This document shows positions 1 to 7,835 of a stretch of DNA of 64,000 nucleotides, one piece after another. The translations under genes were made by a program, and so were the position numbers. This DNA comes from Methylobacterium sp. Leaf123 (GTDB lineage: Bacteria; Pseudomonadota; Alphaproteobacteria; Rhizobiales; Beijerinckiaceae), in assembly GCF_001423405.1 (NCBI RefSeq), contig NZ_LMNS01000023.1, positions 308,832-372,831 of the forward strand, written 5' to 3'. The notes beneath the pieces are model-generated. The model worked only from the letters and a program-made list of their open reading frames with translations, did not search any database and was not told the origin of the DNA. The number at the start of each line of letters is the position of its first letter. The first letter of the stretch is position 1.

Positions 1-1
1 G

Positions 2-988
<987 letters not shown>

Positions 989-1020
989 GCCTGATGGCGT
1001 CGAAGGACGCCGAACGGATT

Positions 1021-2001
1021 CTAAGGCGTAAGCACGGTCGGAGCGGGGGCGGCAGGCAGCACCGCCACACCGCGCATCCGCGCGAGCCATCTCTCGCTCC
1101 AAGGCCCCAGCTGCCCGGCAGCGTGGAACGAAATCGCAGCGACGAGCAGGCCCGCGACGCAGTCGCAGGCATAGTGAGCACCATGTGTCACGGCCGAAAC
1201 CGTCATCACGGCATTCAGGAGAAGCACGACCCAGCGCAAGCGCTTCAACGGCCAGATCGCCGCCGTCACAAGGTAGGCGACAGCGCAGTGAAGTGACGGA
1301 AAGGAGATCAGCGGCCCGACTTCGTTCAGAGGCAAGCCGCGCATCGTGCCGTCACGCAACGCGTGCAGATCCACGAGCGGCGTCGCGCCCTGGAAGAGCA
1401 GATGCGCCTCGTCCGGCCCGAGGAGGCCGGCCGCGCCCTCTGCCGGCAACACGGCGCTGATGATCGTCGTCATCGTCACGCAGAGGATGAAGGACGACAC
1501 GAAACGATCGGAGCGACGCACCTCGCCCAGAGCTGCGAGAAGGACGGGGGTAAGGCCGAGTTGCGGGAAGAATGTCTCGTAGGCTTGACCCAGGATCTCC
1601 ATCAAACCCCGTCACTCGACCATGAAGGTCTGGAAAATCAGCCAGTCGAAGCCGAATGCGCGATCGATCCCGATGAACCAGTCATCGCGCAGCGGCAGGC
1701 TGAAGGCTTGAACGCCGTAGGCAAGAGCGCCGGCCGTGGGGAGCTGTATGATCAAGACCGCCAGCAGGGCGAGTCCCGCGCCGAAGCGACGGCGGCAGAT
1801 CGAACGAGTATTGAAATAGACCGCTCCGGCCAGCATCGAGAGCGGAGCAAGCCATTGGACAAGAGAGGTGTGGAGCCAGACGTCCGTCAGACTCTGAACA
1901 CACATGGCCGCTGCAACCGACAGGAGCAGCAGGCCGTAGGTTGACGGCGACGGGCCGGTAGCATCCGCCGCCCTGGTCGGGAAGGTGCGCAGGAAAGGCA
2001 T
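1021..2001 (-). pseudogene. PAP2/inositolphosphotransferase-family membrane protein interrupted by an in-frame TGA
   Basis: Two open stretches in the same frame are separated by a single TGA (1612-1614, reverse strand). Joined, they would give about 325 residues. The first part (129 residues) has several membrane segments and ends ...DWLIFQTFMVE. Six bases after the stop the frame resumes RGLMEILGQAYETFFPQLG and continues into the PAP2 phosphatase region, with FPSLHCAVAYL and a later GAHYACDCVAGLL histidine/aspartate motif. Such proteins act on lipid phosphates at the membrane. No frameshift is needed, so one nonsense change (or a base-call error) explains it. The second half could restart at TTG/ATG just after the stop, but would lack the first membrane segments. 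Confidence 0.75.
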
Positions 2002-2311
2002 GGAACGCTCGCTCGCGGGACGCCGAAGCTTCGCGCATTAGCTGTTTCCATCAAATGAAAGCAACTTCTGATTTTACGAAATTTCTGAAGGTACCCCCTC
2101 ATTGAGGTAGCCGGTTCCCCATGTCCGTTCGATGACGGCGGCCAAACACGGGGGCGATGACGGCACGGGCTTGAGCATCCGGCTCGCTGCATCCGGTTGG
2201 ACCGCCTCACCGGGTCCGTGTGCGACACGCGGAAGATGTAGCGTGCCGCCTCGCGCGACCGCTGGCGATCCCTTACGCCGTAGAGTTACAGAATACACCC
2301 GGACGAGGTCA
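2002..2311. other. Intergenic region upstream of the PAP2 pseudogene
   Basis: No convincing gene. It lies between the start of the PAP2 reading frame and the 3' end of the AraC gene, both on the reverse strand. It should therefore hold the PAP2 promoter and the end of the AraC transcript. The part next to the PAP2 start is locally AT-rich (about 2030-2090). I see no clear promoter boxes or hairpin. Confidence 0.5.
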
Positions 2312-3331
2312 TCACGTTTCCCGCAGCCACTTCCAGACGTGTTGCTCCGTCCCTTGGCCGCCGATGTGCTGGGCCACCCGGCGCTCACGACGCCAAGCCT
2401 GAGGCGGGACGCCGTAACGGCTGCGGAAGCTACGGCTGAAATGCGCGATGCTGCGGAAGGCAAACACCTCGGCCAATCGGCTTATGGTGCGCGTCTCCAG
2501 GGGATCGGAAAGGGCGTCGCGCACCGCTTTCAGGCGCTCGCCTTGAACGAAGTTCATCACGCCTTCCCCGGGCTCGAACAGCCGGTAGAGGGTGGCACGC
2601 GAGACCCGCATCTCCTGGGCTAAAAACTCCGGCGATAAGTCAGGCCGCGATAGGTTCGCTCGTACGATCGTCTTAGCCAGCGCCATTAGGCCACCATCGA
2701 GTTCCTGGCCCTCCAGCACGTCAGCGGCCTGTGAGGCATCGAGTAGGCGGTGCAGGAAGACAACGAACGCATCGGCAAGACCTGGGGCCTCGTCGGCGCG
2801 CGTGGTCGGCAAATGGTGGTAGATTTCTTGAATGCGCGCGGCCAGCAGCCGGTTGCGGTCCACATCGAAGAGGAGGCCGTGCTTCTCAAGTGTCAGCCCA
2901 TGGAGGCGGGTGCAGGGTACGGCGATGCCAACCACATCGGTTCGGTCAAGCGTGCCGTCGAGCAGGTGACGGCGGCCGATAAAGGTCACGGTGCCAGGCG
3001 AGGCTGAGACCGGTTTGCCAGCGACAGTGCCCTGGAAGCGGCCGGACCGGTAGAGTTGGACCATATAGTGGTCGGGACCGGCGTCCACGCGTCGGCGGTC
3101 ACGCTGGAGCCGCTGGGTCGAGAGCAGCGAGCGCTGGGCGACGAGGTCGTCGATTGGGTAGGTGATGTTGGTGCCGAACGGCAGCGGGGCGGAGGACGTT
3201 GTCGGACGAACGTCGTACATCGGCGCCAGGAGGGTGCGCCACCGCTCGAAGGCCTCCCCAGGCGGCAAGCCTGAGGTCGTCAGGAAGAAGTGCGGCAGGC
3301 CTGCCTCAGCCGCCGTCCCGTCTGCGCACAA
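2312..3331 (-). CDS. AraC-family transcriptional regulator
   Basis: Its C-terminal AraC/XylS DNA-binding domain has two helix-turn-helix units. LSPEFLAQEMRVSRATLYRLF is the first and ISRLAEVFAFRSIAHFSRSF the second, followed by the usual YGVPPQAWRRER. The N-terminal half matches the AraC-binding-like type: an early GEAFERWRTLLAPMYDV stretch, then a cupin-like region with YRSGRFQGTVAGKPV. I chose the TTG at 3331 (about 339 residues). The open frame extends to 3478, but that extension looks non-coding and has no family similarity. The start is uncertain. Ligand and targets are unknown; the nearest gene downstream is the PAP2 pseudogene. Confidence 0.75.
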   Translation of the reverse strand: MCADGTAAEAGLPHFFLTTSGLPPGEAFERWRTLLAPMYDVRPTTSSAPLPFGTNITYPIDDLVAQRSLLSTQRLQRDRRRVDAGPDHYMVQLYRSGRFQGTVAGKPVSASPGTVTFIGRRHLLDGTLDRTDVVGIAVPCTRLHGLTLEKHGLLFDVDRNRLLAARIQEIYHHLPTTRADEAPGLADAFVVFLHRLLDASQAADVLEGQELDGGLMALAKTIVRANLSRPDLSPEFLAQEMRVSRATLYRLFEPGEGVMNFVQGERLKAVRDALSDPLETRTISRLAEVFAFRSIAHFSRSFRSRYGVPPQAWRRERRVAQHIGGQGTEQHVWKWLRET

Positions 3332-3626
3332 AGCCCAGATCCTTTGCCATCCGACCCCTTCGGGGGAGGGACGTAGGGCATAAGACCCATGGTGGAGCAA
3401 CCCAAATGCCCGTGTCCGGTCCGAGAACCGCAAACGCGTCGCAAGCAGGGCGAATGACCGCTCTCGGTAACATCGCAAGCGGGATCGAGGCGTCGGTGGA
3501 AGGTCTGTTTAAGGCCAAGAGGCCACGATCTGCAGGCCACCCTCACCGGCCGCCTCACACCGCCGAAGCGATTGGCTTTCGGCTCCGACAGCATCCCAAA
3601 ATGGTGATGCTGCAACCGGCCCCCCC

Positions 3627-3911
3627 TCACCGCTTCTTGGTGAACTGCGCCTCGTACTCGGCGTTCTGGGCTGCCCGCGCCTGCTCGATCTTGCGCAGGG
3701 TGAGGAAGCGGACGATGTCGAACTCGACGTCGCGGATCGTCTCCTCGATCAGGTGGCGCTGGAGCAGAATGCGGGGATCGTCGCCGGCGAGACCCTCGCG
3801 GTCCTGGAGCCGCTGCACCGCTTGCCGGACCACGGTGTAGACCTGATCGCGCTCCTCCCGACTCATGGACGGACTGACGGCGCGCGCGATGAGATCGGTG
3901 AAATCCGCCAT
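3627..3911 (-). CDS. Conserved hypothetical small protein (94 residues)
   Basis: A short acidic/basic helical protein beginning MADFTDLIARAVSPSMSREERDQ. It has regular heptad-like spacing (VYTVVRQAVQRL, IEETIRDVEFDIV) and ends in a charged RAAQNAEYEAQFTKKR tail. There is no signal peptide or membrane segment. I recognise no domain, but the composition and codon use look coding, and the M at 3911 is a better start than the upstream one at 3959. It sits upstream of the Wzz-like gene on the same strand, separated from it by a strong hairpin, so it is probably a separate unit or read through. Function unknown. Confidence 0.6.
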   Translation of the reverse strand: MADFTDLIARAVSPSMSREERDQVYTVVRQAVQRLQDREGLAGDDPRILLQRHLIEETIRDVEFDIVRFLTLRKIEQARAAQNAEYEAQFTKKR

Positions 3912-3954
3912 GGAAGCCGTTCGATGAAAGCCGTTTGCCCGCCGCCGCTTAGAG

Positions 3955-4016
3955 CGCATTCCGACGAAGCGAAAGCCGGTTCGTCGGAATGCGTGTCACA
4001 ACAAGGCTCTAGAGCC
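3955..4016. repeat. REP-like hairpin plus palindrome across a stop codon
   Basis: A perfect 14-bp inverted repeat (CGCATTCCGACGAA, 3955-3968, with its complement at 3980-3993) has an 11-base loop. Twelve bases later comes the perfect palindrome GGCTCTAGAGCC (4005-4016), which contains the stop codon of the Wzz-like gene. The arms resemble palindromic extragenic elements common in Methylobacterium and relatives (from general knowledge). It lies just past the 3' end of the Wzz-like gene on the reverse strand and could act as a transcript end or mRNA-stabilising hairpin; there is no T-tract. Confidence 0.65.
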
Positions 4017-5355
4017 GGTTGTCGTTGATCGCTGCGGTCACGAGCGAGACCGAACTCCACAGGACGGTGAAGCAGAACAGGGCCGCGAACAGGGCGTAGA
4101 AGGGGGCCGGATATTCCGAATAGGTCGGCAGCAGGGGCGGCACGAAAGTCGCCAGATAGATCTGCTGCTTGGCCGCCGCGATCCGGGCGCGGTCGAGGAT
4201 CATCTGCATCGAGGCGTTGAGCTTCTCCGCCACCGTCTGCTCGACCATCAGGCCCTCGTATTCGAGCAGGGCCTGGGTGAGGTTGTGCTCGGAGTTCGAG
4301 ACGATGCCGTCGGTGGTGAGGCGGCTCTGCAGATCCTTGATCTGCCCGTCCAGCGCGCCGAGGGTGGCCACGAGCACCTGGATGCCGCGGCTCTTCTCGT
4401 CGAGCTTGGAGTCGCGCAGCACGCGCAGGTCGTTCTCCGCCTTGATCTTGTCCTTGCGCAGAAGCTCGATCGTGGTCACGGCCGCTTCGGCCGACTTCAC
4501 CGGATCGATGATGCCCCAGCGGTTGCGGAACTCCTGCATCGCGATCCGCGCCTGCTTGAGCCGCACGGCCGACTGCTCCACCTCCTTGATCGCATTGGCG
4601 ATCATGTCGCTCTGGGCGCGGCGCGAGATGCTGTTGATCAAGGTCTCGGAGCGGGCGATCACCTCCTGCGAGATCGCGACCGCGTCTTCGGGCTTGAAGG
4701 CACGCACCTTCAGGTGGATCACGCCGGAAATCGCATCGATGTGCGGGATCACCTGCCGGCGCCAGTAGCGCACCAGCTTCTCGATCGGCTGACCCGCGCC
4801 GTAGCCGGCCCAGAAATCGATCCCGTCCTGGGAGAACATCCGTTCGAGGCCGAGCTTGGCATCGACGGCCTCCACCATCGGCCGGCTGCCGATGTAGTCG
4901 CGCAGGATGAAGCTGTCCTGGCTGTTGTGCTTCTGGATCAGGTCGCTGTGCAGGCCGAGTTCGGCGCTGGCCATCGGCTCGACATTGCCGCGCACGGCGA
5001 ACTGCGACACGACGATGTATTGCGGGCTGGCGATCGCGAAGACGTAGAGGCCGACCAAAGCGGTCGGCGCCAGCGCGAACAGGCAGTAGCTGCGGAACAG
5101 CCGCTTGGCCATCCGCTCGGGCGGACGCGCCTGCCGCGGCCGCAGGCCAGGCAGCCGGGTCCATTCGAGGCCGCGTCGCGCCCGCTCGACCAGCGCCCGA
5201 CCGGGGAACCCGCCCTTACCGGGAGAGACCGGTTCGATCGTCTCGGCGTTGCGCCGCAGATCCGGCACGGAGCGCCGGGCAAGATCCATGAGCGACTGGA
5301 CGCTCGGGCTCGGCCGAACCCGCGTCGCCTGCTTGACCTCGTCGTCGGAACTCAT
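4009..5355 (-). CDS. Wzz/KpsE-type polysaccharide chain-length/export inner-membrane protein
   Basis: A 448-residue protein with the layout of polysaccharide co-polymerases of the KpsE/BexC/CtrB type. A cytoplasmic N-terminus of about 90 residues precedes a membrane segment (LFALAPTALVGLYVFAI, about 92-108). A long periplasmic part rich in coiled coil follows (LKQARIAMQEFRNRWGIIDP, then LRVLRDSKLDEKSRGIQVLV). A second membrane segment lies at the very end (ALFAALFCFTVLWSSVSL). Such proteins span the inner membrane and periplasm and govern capsule or exopolysaccharide export. I chose the ATG at 5355. No other capsule genes are in view, so its partner transporter must lie elsewhere. Confidence 0.8.
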   Translation of the reverse strand: MSSDDEVKQATRVRPSPSVQSLMDLARRSVPDLRRNAETIEPVSPGKGGFPGRALVERARRGLEWTRLPGLRPRQARPPERMAKRLFRSYCLFALAPTALVGLYVFAIASPQYIVVSQFAVRGNVEPMASAELGLHSDLIQKHNSQDSFILRDYIGSRPMVEAVDAKLGLERMFSQDGIDFWAGYGAGQPIEKLVRYWRRQVIPHIDAISGVIHLKVRAFKPEDAVAISQEVIARSETLINSISRRAQSDMIANAIKEVEQSAVRLKQARIAMQEFRNRWGIIDPVKSAEAAVTTIELLRKDKIKAENDLRVLRDSKLDEKSRGIQVLVATLGALDGQIKDLQSRLTTDGIVSNSEHNLTQALLEYEGLMVEQTVAEKLNASMQMILDRARIAAAKQQIYLATFVPPLLPTYSEYPAPFYALFAALFCFTVLWSSVSLVTAAINDNRL

Positions 5356-5684
5356 CGAATGGGGGTCCTCACGGATCCGCGGCCGGAGCACACCCGCGCG
5401 AAGGGCCTCGCGCCCAGCCACTCGCGATACGCTCGGACCAGAGGCTTCGGCAAGCTCGGGGGGCATCCTGTCTGGTGGTTCAGGTCACGTTCTTTTCGGC
5501 CCTTTTTAAGGCGCGGCGATCCGCCGGGATTGCGCCTCGGGCCGGGGGGCTGCGATACCGCCCCCGAAACGGAGTGCGGCCCGAATCGAAGGGCCGGACG
5601 GAGGGCCATGTGGGACGGCGGCAGGATCCGGGCGGGGCGGCCCGAGCGGACCGGGTTGAATCGGCCCGGACCGGGACGACCAAG
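5356..5684. other. Divergent intergenic region between Wzz-like and ferredoxin-like genes
   Basis: About 330 bases with no convincing gene. It should contain divergent promoters for the polysaccharide gene (leftward) and the ferredoxin-like gene (rightward). A small AT-richer patch with TTTTTAA lies near 5500. An open frame runs through it from 5475 in phase with the ferredoxin-like gene. Its translation is arginine/glycine-rich and unlike that family, so I treat it as non-coding. Confidence 0.5.
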
Positions 5685-6056
5685 GTGAGGACGGCCAAAG
5701 CGGGCTTCTCGGACCTCGTGCTGGTCTGCCGCAAATGCGCCAAGCGCCAGGGCGTGGACCGCAAGCAGCTCGGCCGTGCCGTCAAGCGGGCGTTCAAGCA
5801 GGGCGGGGGCGCCGGCAAGGTCCGGGTGCTGGAGACGGGCTGTCTCGGGCCCTGCCCCAAGCGGATGCTGACGCTGGCCACACCGGAATCCCTGGCGCGT
5901 CGCCGCGTGATCCTCGTCGATCCGGCGCTCGATGCCCTCGGCCCCGCGGCACTCACTCTCACCGCCGCAGTGCCGTCACCGGCCCCACCCGTCCCGGTGT
6001 TCGAAGCGTCCGAGGCGAGCTTGGACGGCTCGCCCGTTGGAGCCGACCATGGCTGA
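5685..6056 (+). CDS. Thioredoxin-like [2Fe-2S] ferredoxin-type small protein
   Basis: A protein of about 123 residues from a GTG start. Four cysteines are spaced CxxC (C15, C18) and, after about 35 residues, CxxxC (C53, C57 in TGCLGPCPKR). This is the pattern of thioredoxin-fold [2Fe-2S] ferredoxins, which also occur as a subunit domain of NADH dehydrogenases and hydrogenases. The last 35 residues are proline/alanine-rich and look disordered. The stop overlaps the start of the HpnL-like gene by 8 bases, indicating translational coupling. An electron-transfer or metal-handling role is inferred; the partner is unknown. Confidence 0.7.
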   Translation: MRTAKAGFSDLVLVCRKCAKRQGVDRKQLGRAVKRAFKQGGGAGKVRVLETGCLGPCPKRMLTLATPESLARRRVILVDPALDALGPAALTLTAAVPSPAPPVPVFEASEASLDGSPVGADHG

Positions 6057-7212
6057 GGCCCCCACTCGCCATGTAGACGGGCGCGAAGATCCCTATGCGG
6101 ACCGGCCCGTCGAACGGCCGCTCCCAGGGCGTCTCCTGCGCGGGCTGCTGCGCCGGCTGCCGCTCGTCGGCACGCTGGTCGGGCTGGGGCTGGGCGTCTG
6201 GCTCGTCGCCACCAACGATCTCGCGGCGATCGGTGCGGCCTTCTGGCGGATCGGCCCGGCGGGGCTGGCCGCCATCGTCGGCGTGCGGGCCGTCATCGTG
6301 TTGCTGTGCGGGCTCGCCTGGGCACGCGTGCTGCGCGGCATCCCGCCCTCGGGACGTCACGCCTCTCCTGCGAAAGCCGCCGCCGAGCCTCCGGTCGAGA
6401 CCGGCGCCTTCGTGATCCTGCGCTTCGTGCGGGAGGGCGTGAACGTGCTCCTGCCGGTCGCCTCGGTGGGCGGCGAGGTGGTGGGCGGGCGCCTGCTGAC
6501 CTTCTGGGGCGTCGCGGGCAGCCTCGCGGCGGCCTCGCTGCTGGCCGACATGCTGATCCAGGTCGCGACGCAGGTGGCCTTCACCGGGCTCGGCGCCGGC
6601 CTGCTCTGGCGGCTGCCGGGGGAGGCCGCCGCCGTGCTCGCGTGGTGGACGACCCAGGCCGCCGCCGTGGCGGTGGCAGCGGTCGCCGCCTTCTTCGCCC
6701 TGCAGAGGCTCGGCGCGGCGCGGGGGCTGGAGCGGCGCCTCGCCGCGCTGGGGCGCCGCTTCCTGCGCTCGGCGGCCCCGGAGGGGGCGAAACCGGAGGC
6801 GGGCGCGGCGGGTATCCTTTCCGTGCAGGGGGCCCTCGACGCGGTCTGGGCCCGCGGCCGCCGCAGGCACATCGCTCAATCGGTCGCCCTGCACGCCGTG
6901 GCCTGGGGGCTCGGCGCGGCCGAGATCTGGATCGTGCTCGCCTGTATCGGGGTCGAGGTGAGCCTGACCGAGGTGCTGGTGCTGGAATCACTCTCGCAGG
7001 CGATCAAGTCGGCGGCCTTCGCCGTCCCGAGCGGGCTCGGTGTGCAGGAGGGCGGCTTCGTCGTGGTGGGCGCCCTGTTCGGGCTCGACGCGGGCACCGC
7101 GATCGCCCTGTCGCTCGCCAAGCGCGTCCCCGACGTCGTTCTCGGCCTGCCCTCGCTGATCGTCTGGCAGACCCTCGAAGCCAAGCAAGCGCAGGTGCTG
7201 CCGCCGCGCTGA
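6049..7212 (+). CDS. HpnL-like flippase/lysylphosphatidylglycerol-synthase-type membrane protein
   Basis: A 387-residue polytopic membrane protein of the UPF0104/lysylphosphatidylglycerol synthase transmembrane superfamily. Segments include LPLVGTLVGLGLGVWLVA, AGLAAIVGVRAVIVLLCGLA, VALHAVAWGLGAAEIWIVLA and ALSLAKRVPDVVLGLPSLIV. The stretch REGVNVLLPVASVGGEVVGG is typical of HpnL, a membrane protein linked to hopanoid synthesis and transport. HpnL is normally found in hopanoid gene clusters; here it is instead coupled to a ferredoxin-like gene through an 8-base overlap. Substrate is inferred only. The start ATG at 6049 is the only one giving the family length. Confidence 0.75.
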   Translation: MAEAPTRHVDGREDPYADRPVERPLPGRLLRGLLRRLPLVGTLVGLGLGVWLVATNDLAAIGAAFWRIGPAGLAAIVGVRAVIVLLCGLAWARVLRGIPPSGRHASPAKAAAEPPVETGAFVILRFVREGVNVLLPVASVGGEVVGGRLLTFWGVAGSLAAASLLADMLIQVATQVAFTGLGAGLLWRLPGEAAAVLAWWTTQAAAVAVAAVAAFFALQRLGAARGLERRLAALGRRFLRSAAPEGAKPEAGAAGILSVQGALDAVWARGRRRHIAQSVALHAVAWGLGAAEIWIVLACIGVEVSLTEVLVLESLSQAIKSAAFAVPSGLGVQEGGFVVVGALFGLDAGTAIALSLAKRVPDVVLGLPSLIVWQTLEAKQAQVLPPR

Positions 7213-7224
7213 GTTTCGGGTTTC

Positions 7225-7265
7225 GAAAGGGCAAGCCCTTTCGCGGGTCCAGGGCAAAGCCCTGG
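7225..7265. terminator. Double-hairpin repeat between convergent genes (copy 1)
   Basis: Two adjacent hairpins sit between the convergent ends of the HpnL-like gene and haem oxygenase: GAAAGGGC-aa-GCCCTTTC (7225-7242) and CCAGGGC-aaa-GCCCTGG (7249-7265). A near-identical element lies between two other convergent genes at 23833-23873. Position and symmetry fit a bidirectional terminator-like repeat. Confidence 0.7.
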
Positions 7266-7279
7266 AGAAGCCTCGCCGA

Positions 7280-7828
7280 TCAGCCCTCGCTCATCGTCAG
7301 CCACCCGCGCATGGCCTCGAACGTCGCGATGCCCGCGGCGAAGGCGGCGGCGGCTTCCGCCTCCGGCAACCCGTCCAGGCGTTCGCGGAAGGCCCGCCAG
7401 AGCGGCCCGGTCGCGCGGCCGCGGCCGGCATAATAGGCCAGAGGCACGTCCTCCCCGTGCAGGCGGGCGACGTGGCGGCCGATGACGGCGCCGCCCAGCG
7501 TCGAGCCCTCCAGCACGTAGAGCGCGCCCAGCGCCGCACCCGCCCCATCGAGGCAGGGTGCGGCGGGCATCTGACCGGTCGCCGCGTCGAGGGCGTGCAG
7601 ATCCGCATCGAGAGCCAGGAGCCGTCGGCGCGGATCGAAGAAGGCTGCATCCGCGAGCGCGGCCCCGATCGCCGGCTCATAGGCGGCGTGGAAGCCGCGC
7701 AGGCGGACCAGCAGAGCCCGGTAGCCGGGCAGCGTCGCCACGCGCGCCTCCCAATCGAGGTCGCGCTCCAGCGCCTCGTGCGCCGCGTGCGTGGCGTCCC
7801 GCAAGCGGGCGTGCAGGCTGTCGCTCAA
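7280..7828 (-). CDS. bphO: Haem oxygenase of the phytochrome-associated (BphO) type
   Basis: A 182-residue all-helical protein. It opens haem to biliverdin IX-alpha, CO and iron, supplying the chromophore for the phytochrome encoded just upstream. The N-terminal LRDATHAAHEALE contains the likely proximal haem histidine (about residue 17), and ALGALYVLEGSTLGGAVIGRH is the distal-helix glycine-rich motif of the family. It starts 7 bases after the phytochrome stop, so the two genes form one transcript in the usual bphP-bphO pairing. The length is normal for bacterial haem oxygenases. The electron donor is not encoded next to it. Confidence 0.85.
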   Translation of the reverse strand: MSDSLHARLRDATHAAHEALERDLDWEARVATLPGYRALLVRLRGFHAAYEPAIGAALADAAFFDPRRRLLALDADLHALDAATGQMPAAPCLDGAGAALGALYVLEGSTLGGAVIGRHVARLHGEDVPLAYYAGRGRATGPLWRAFRERLDGLPEAEAAAAFAAGIATFEAMRGWLTMSEG

Positions 7829-7835
7829 GCGGGGC

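Noticed and set aside
3332..3478. N-terminal extension of the AraC regulator to an ATG at 3478
   Set aside because: The added residues do not fit the family and the region lacks coding character; a TTG at 3331 fits better, though the start remains unsure.
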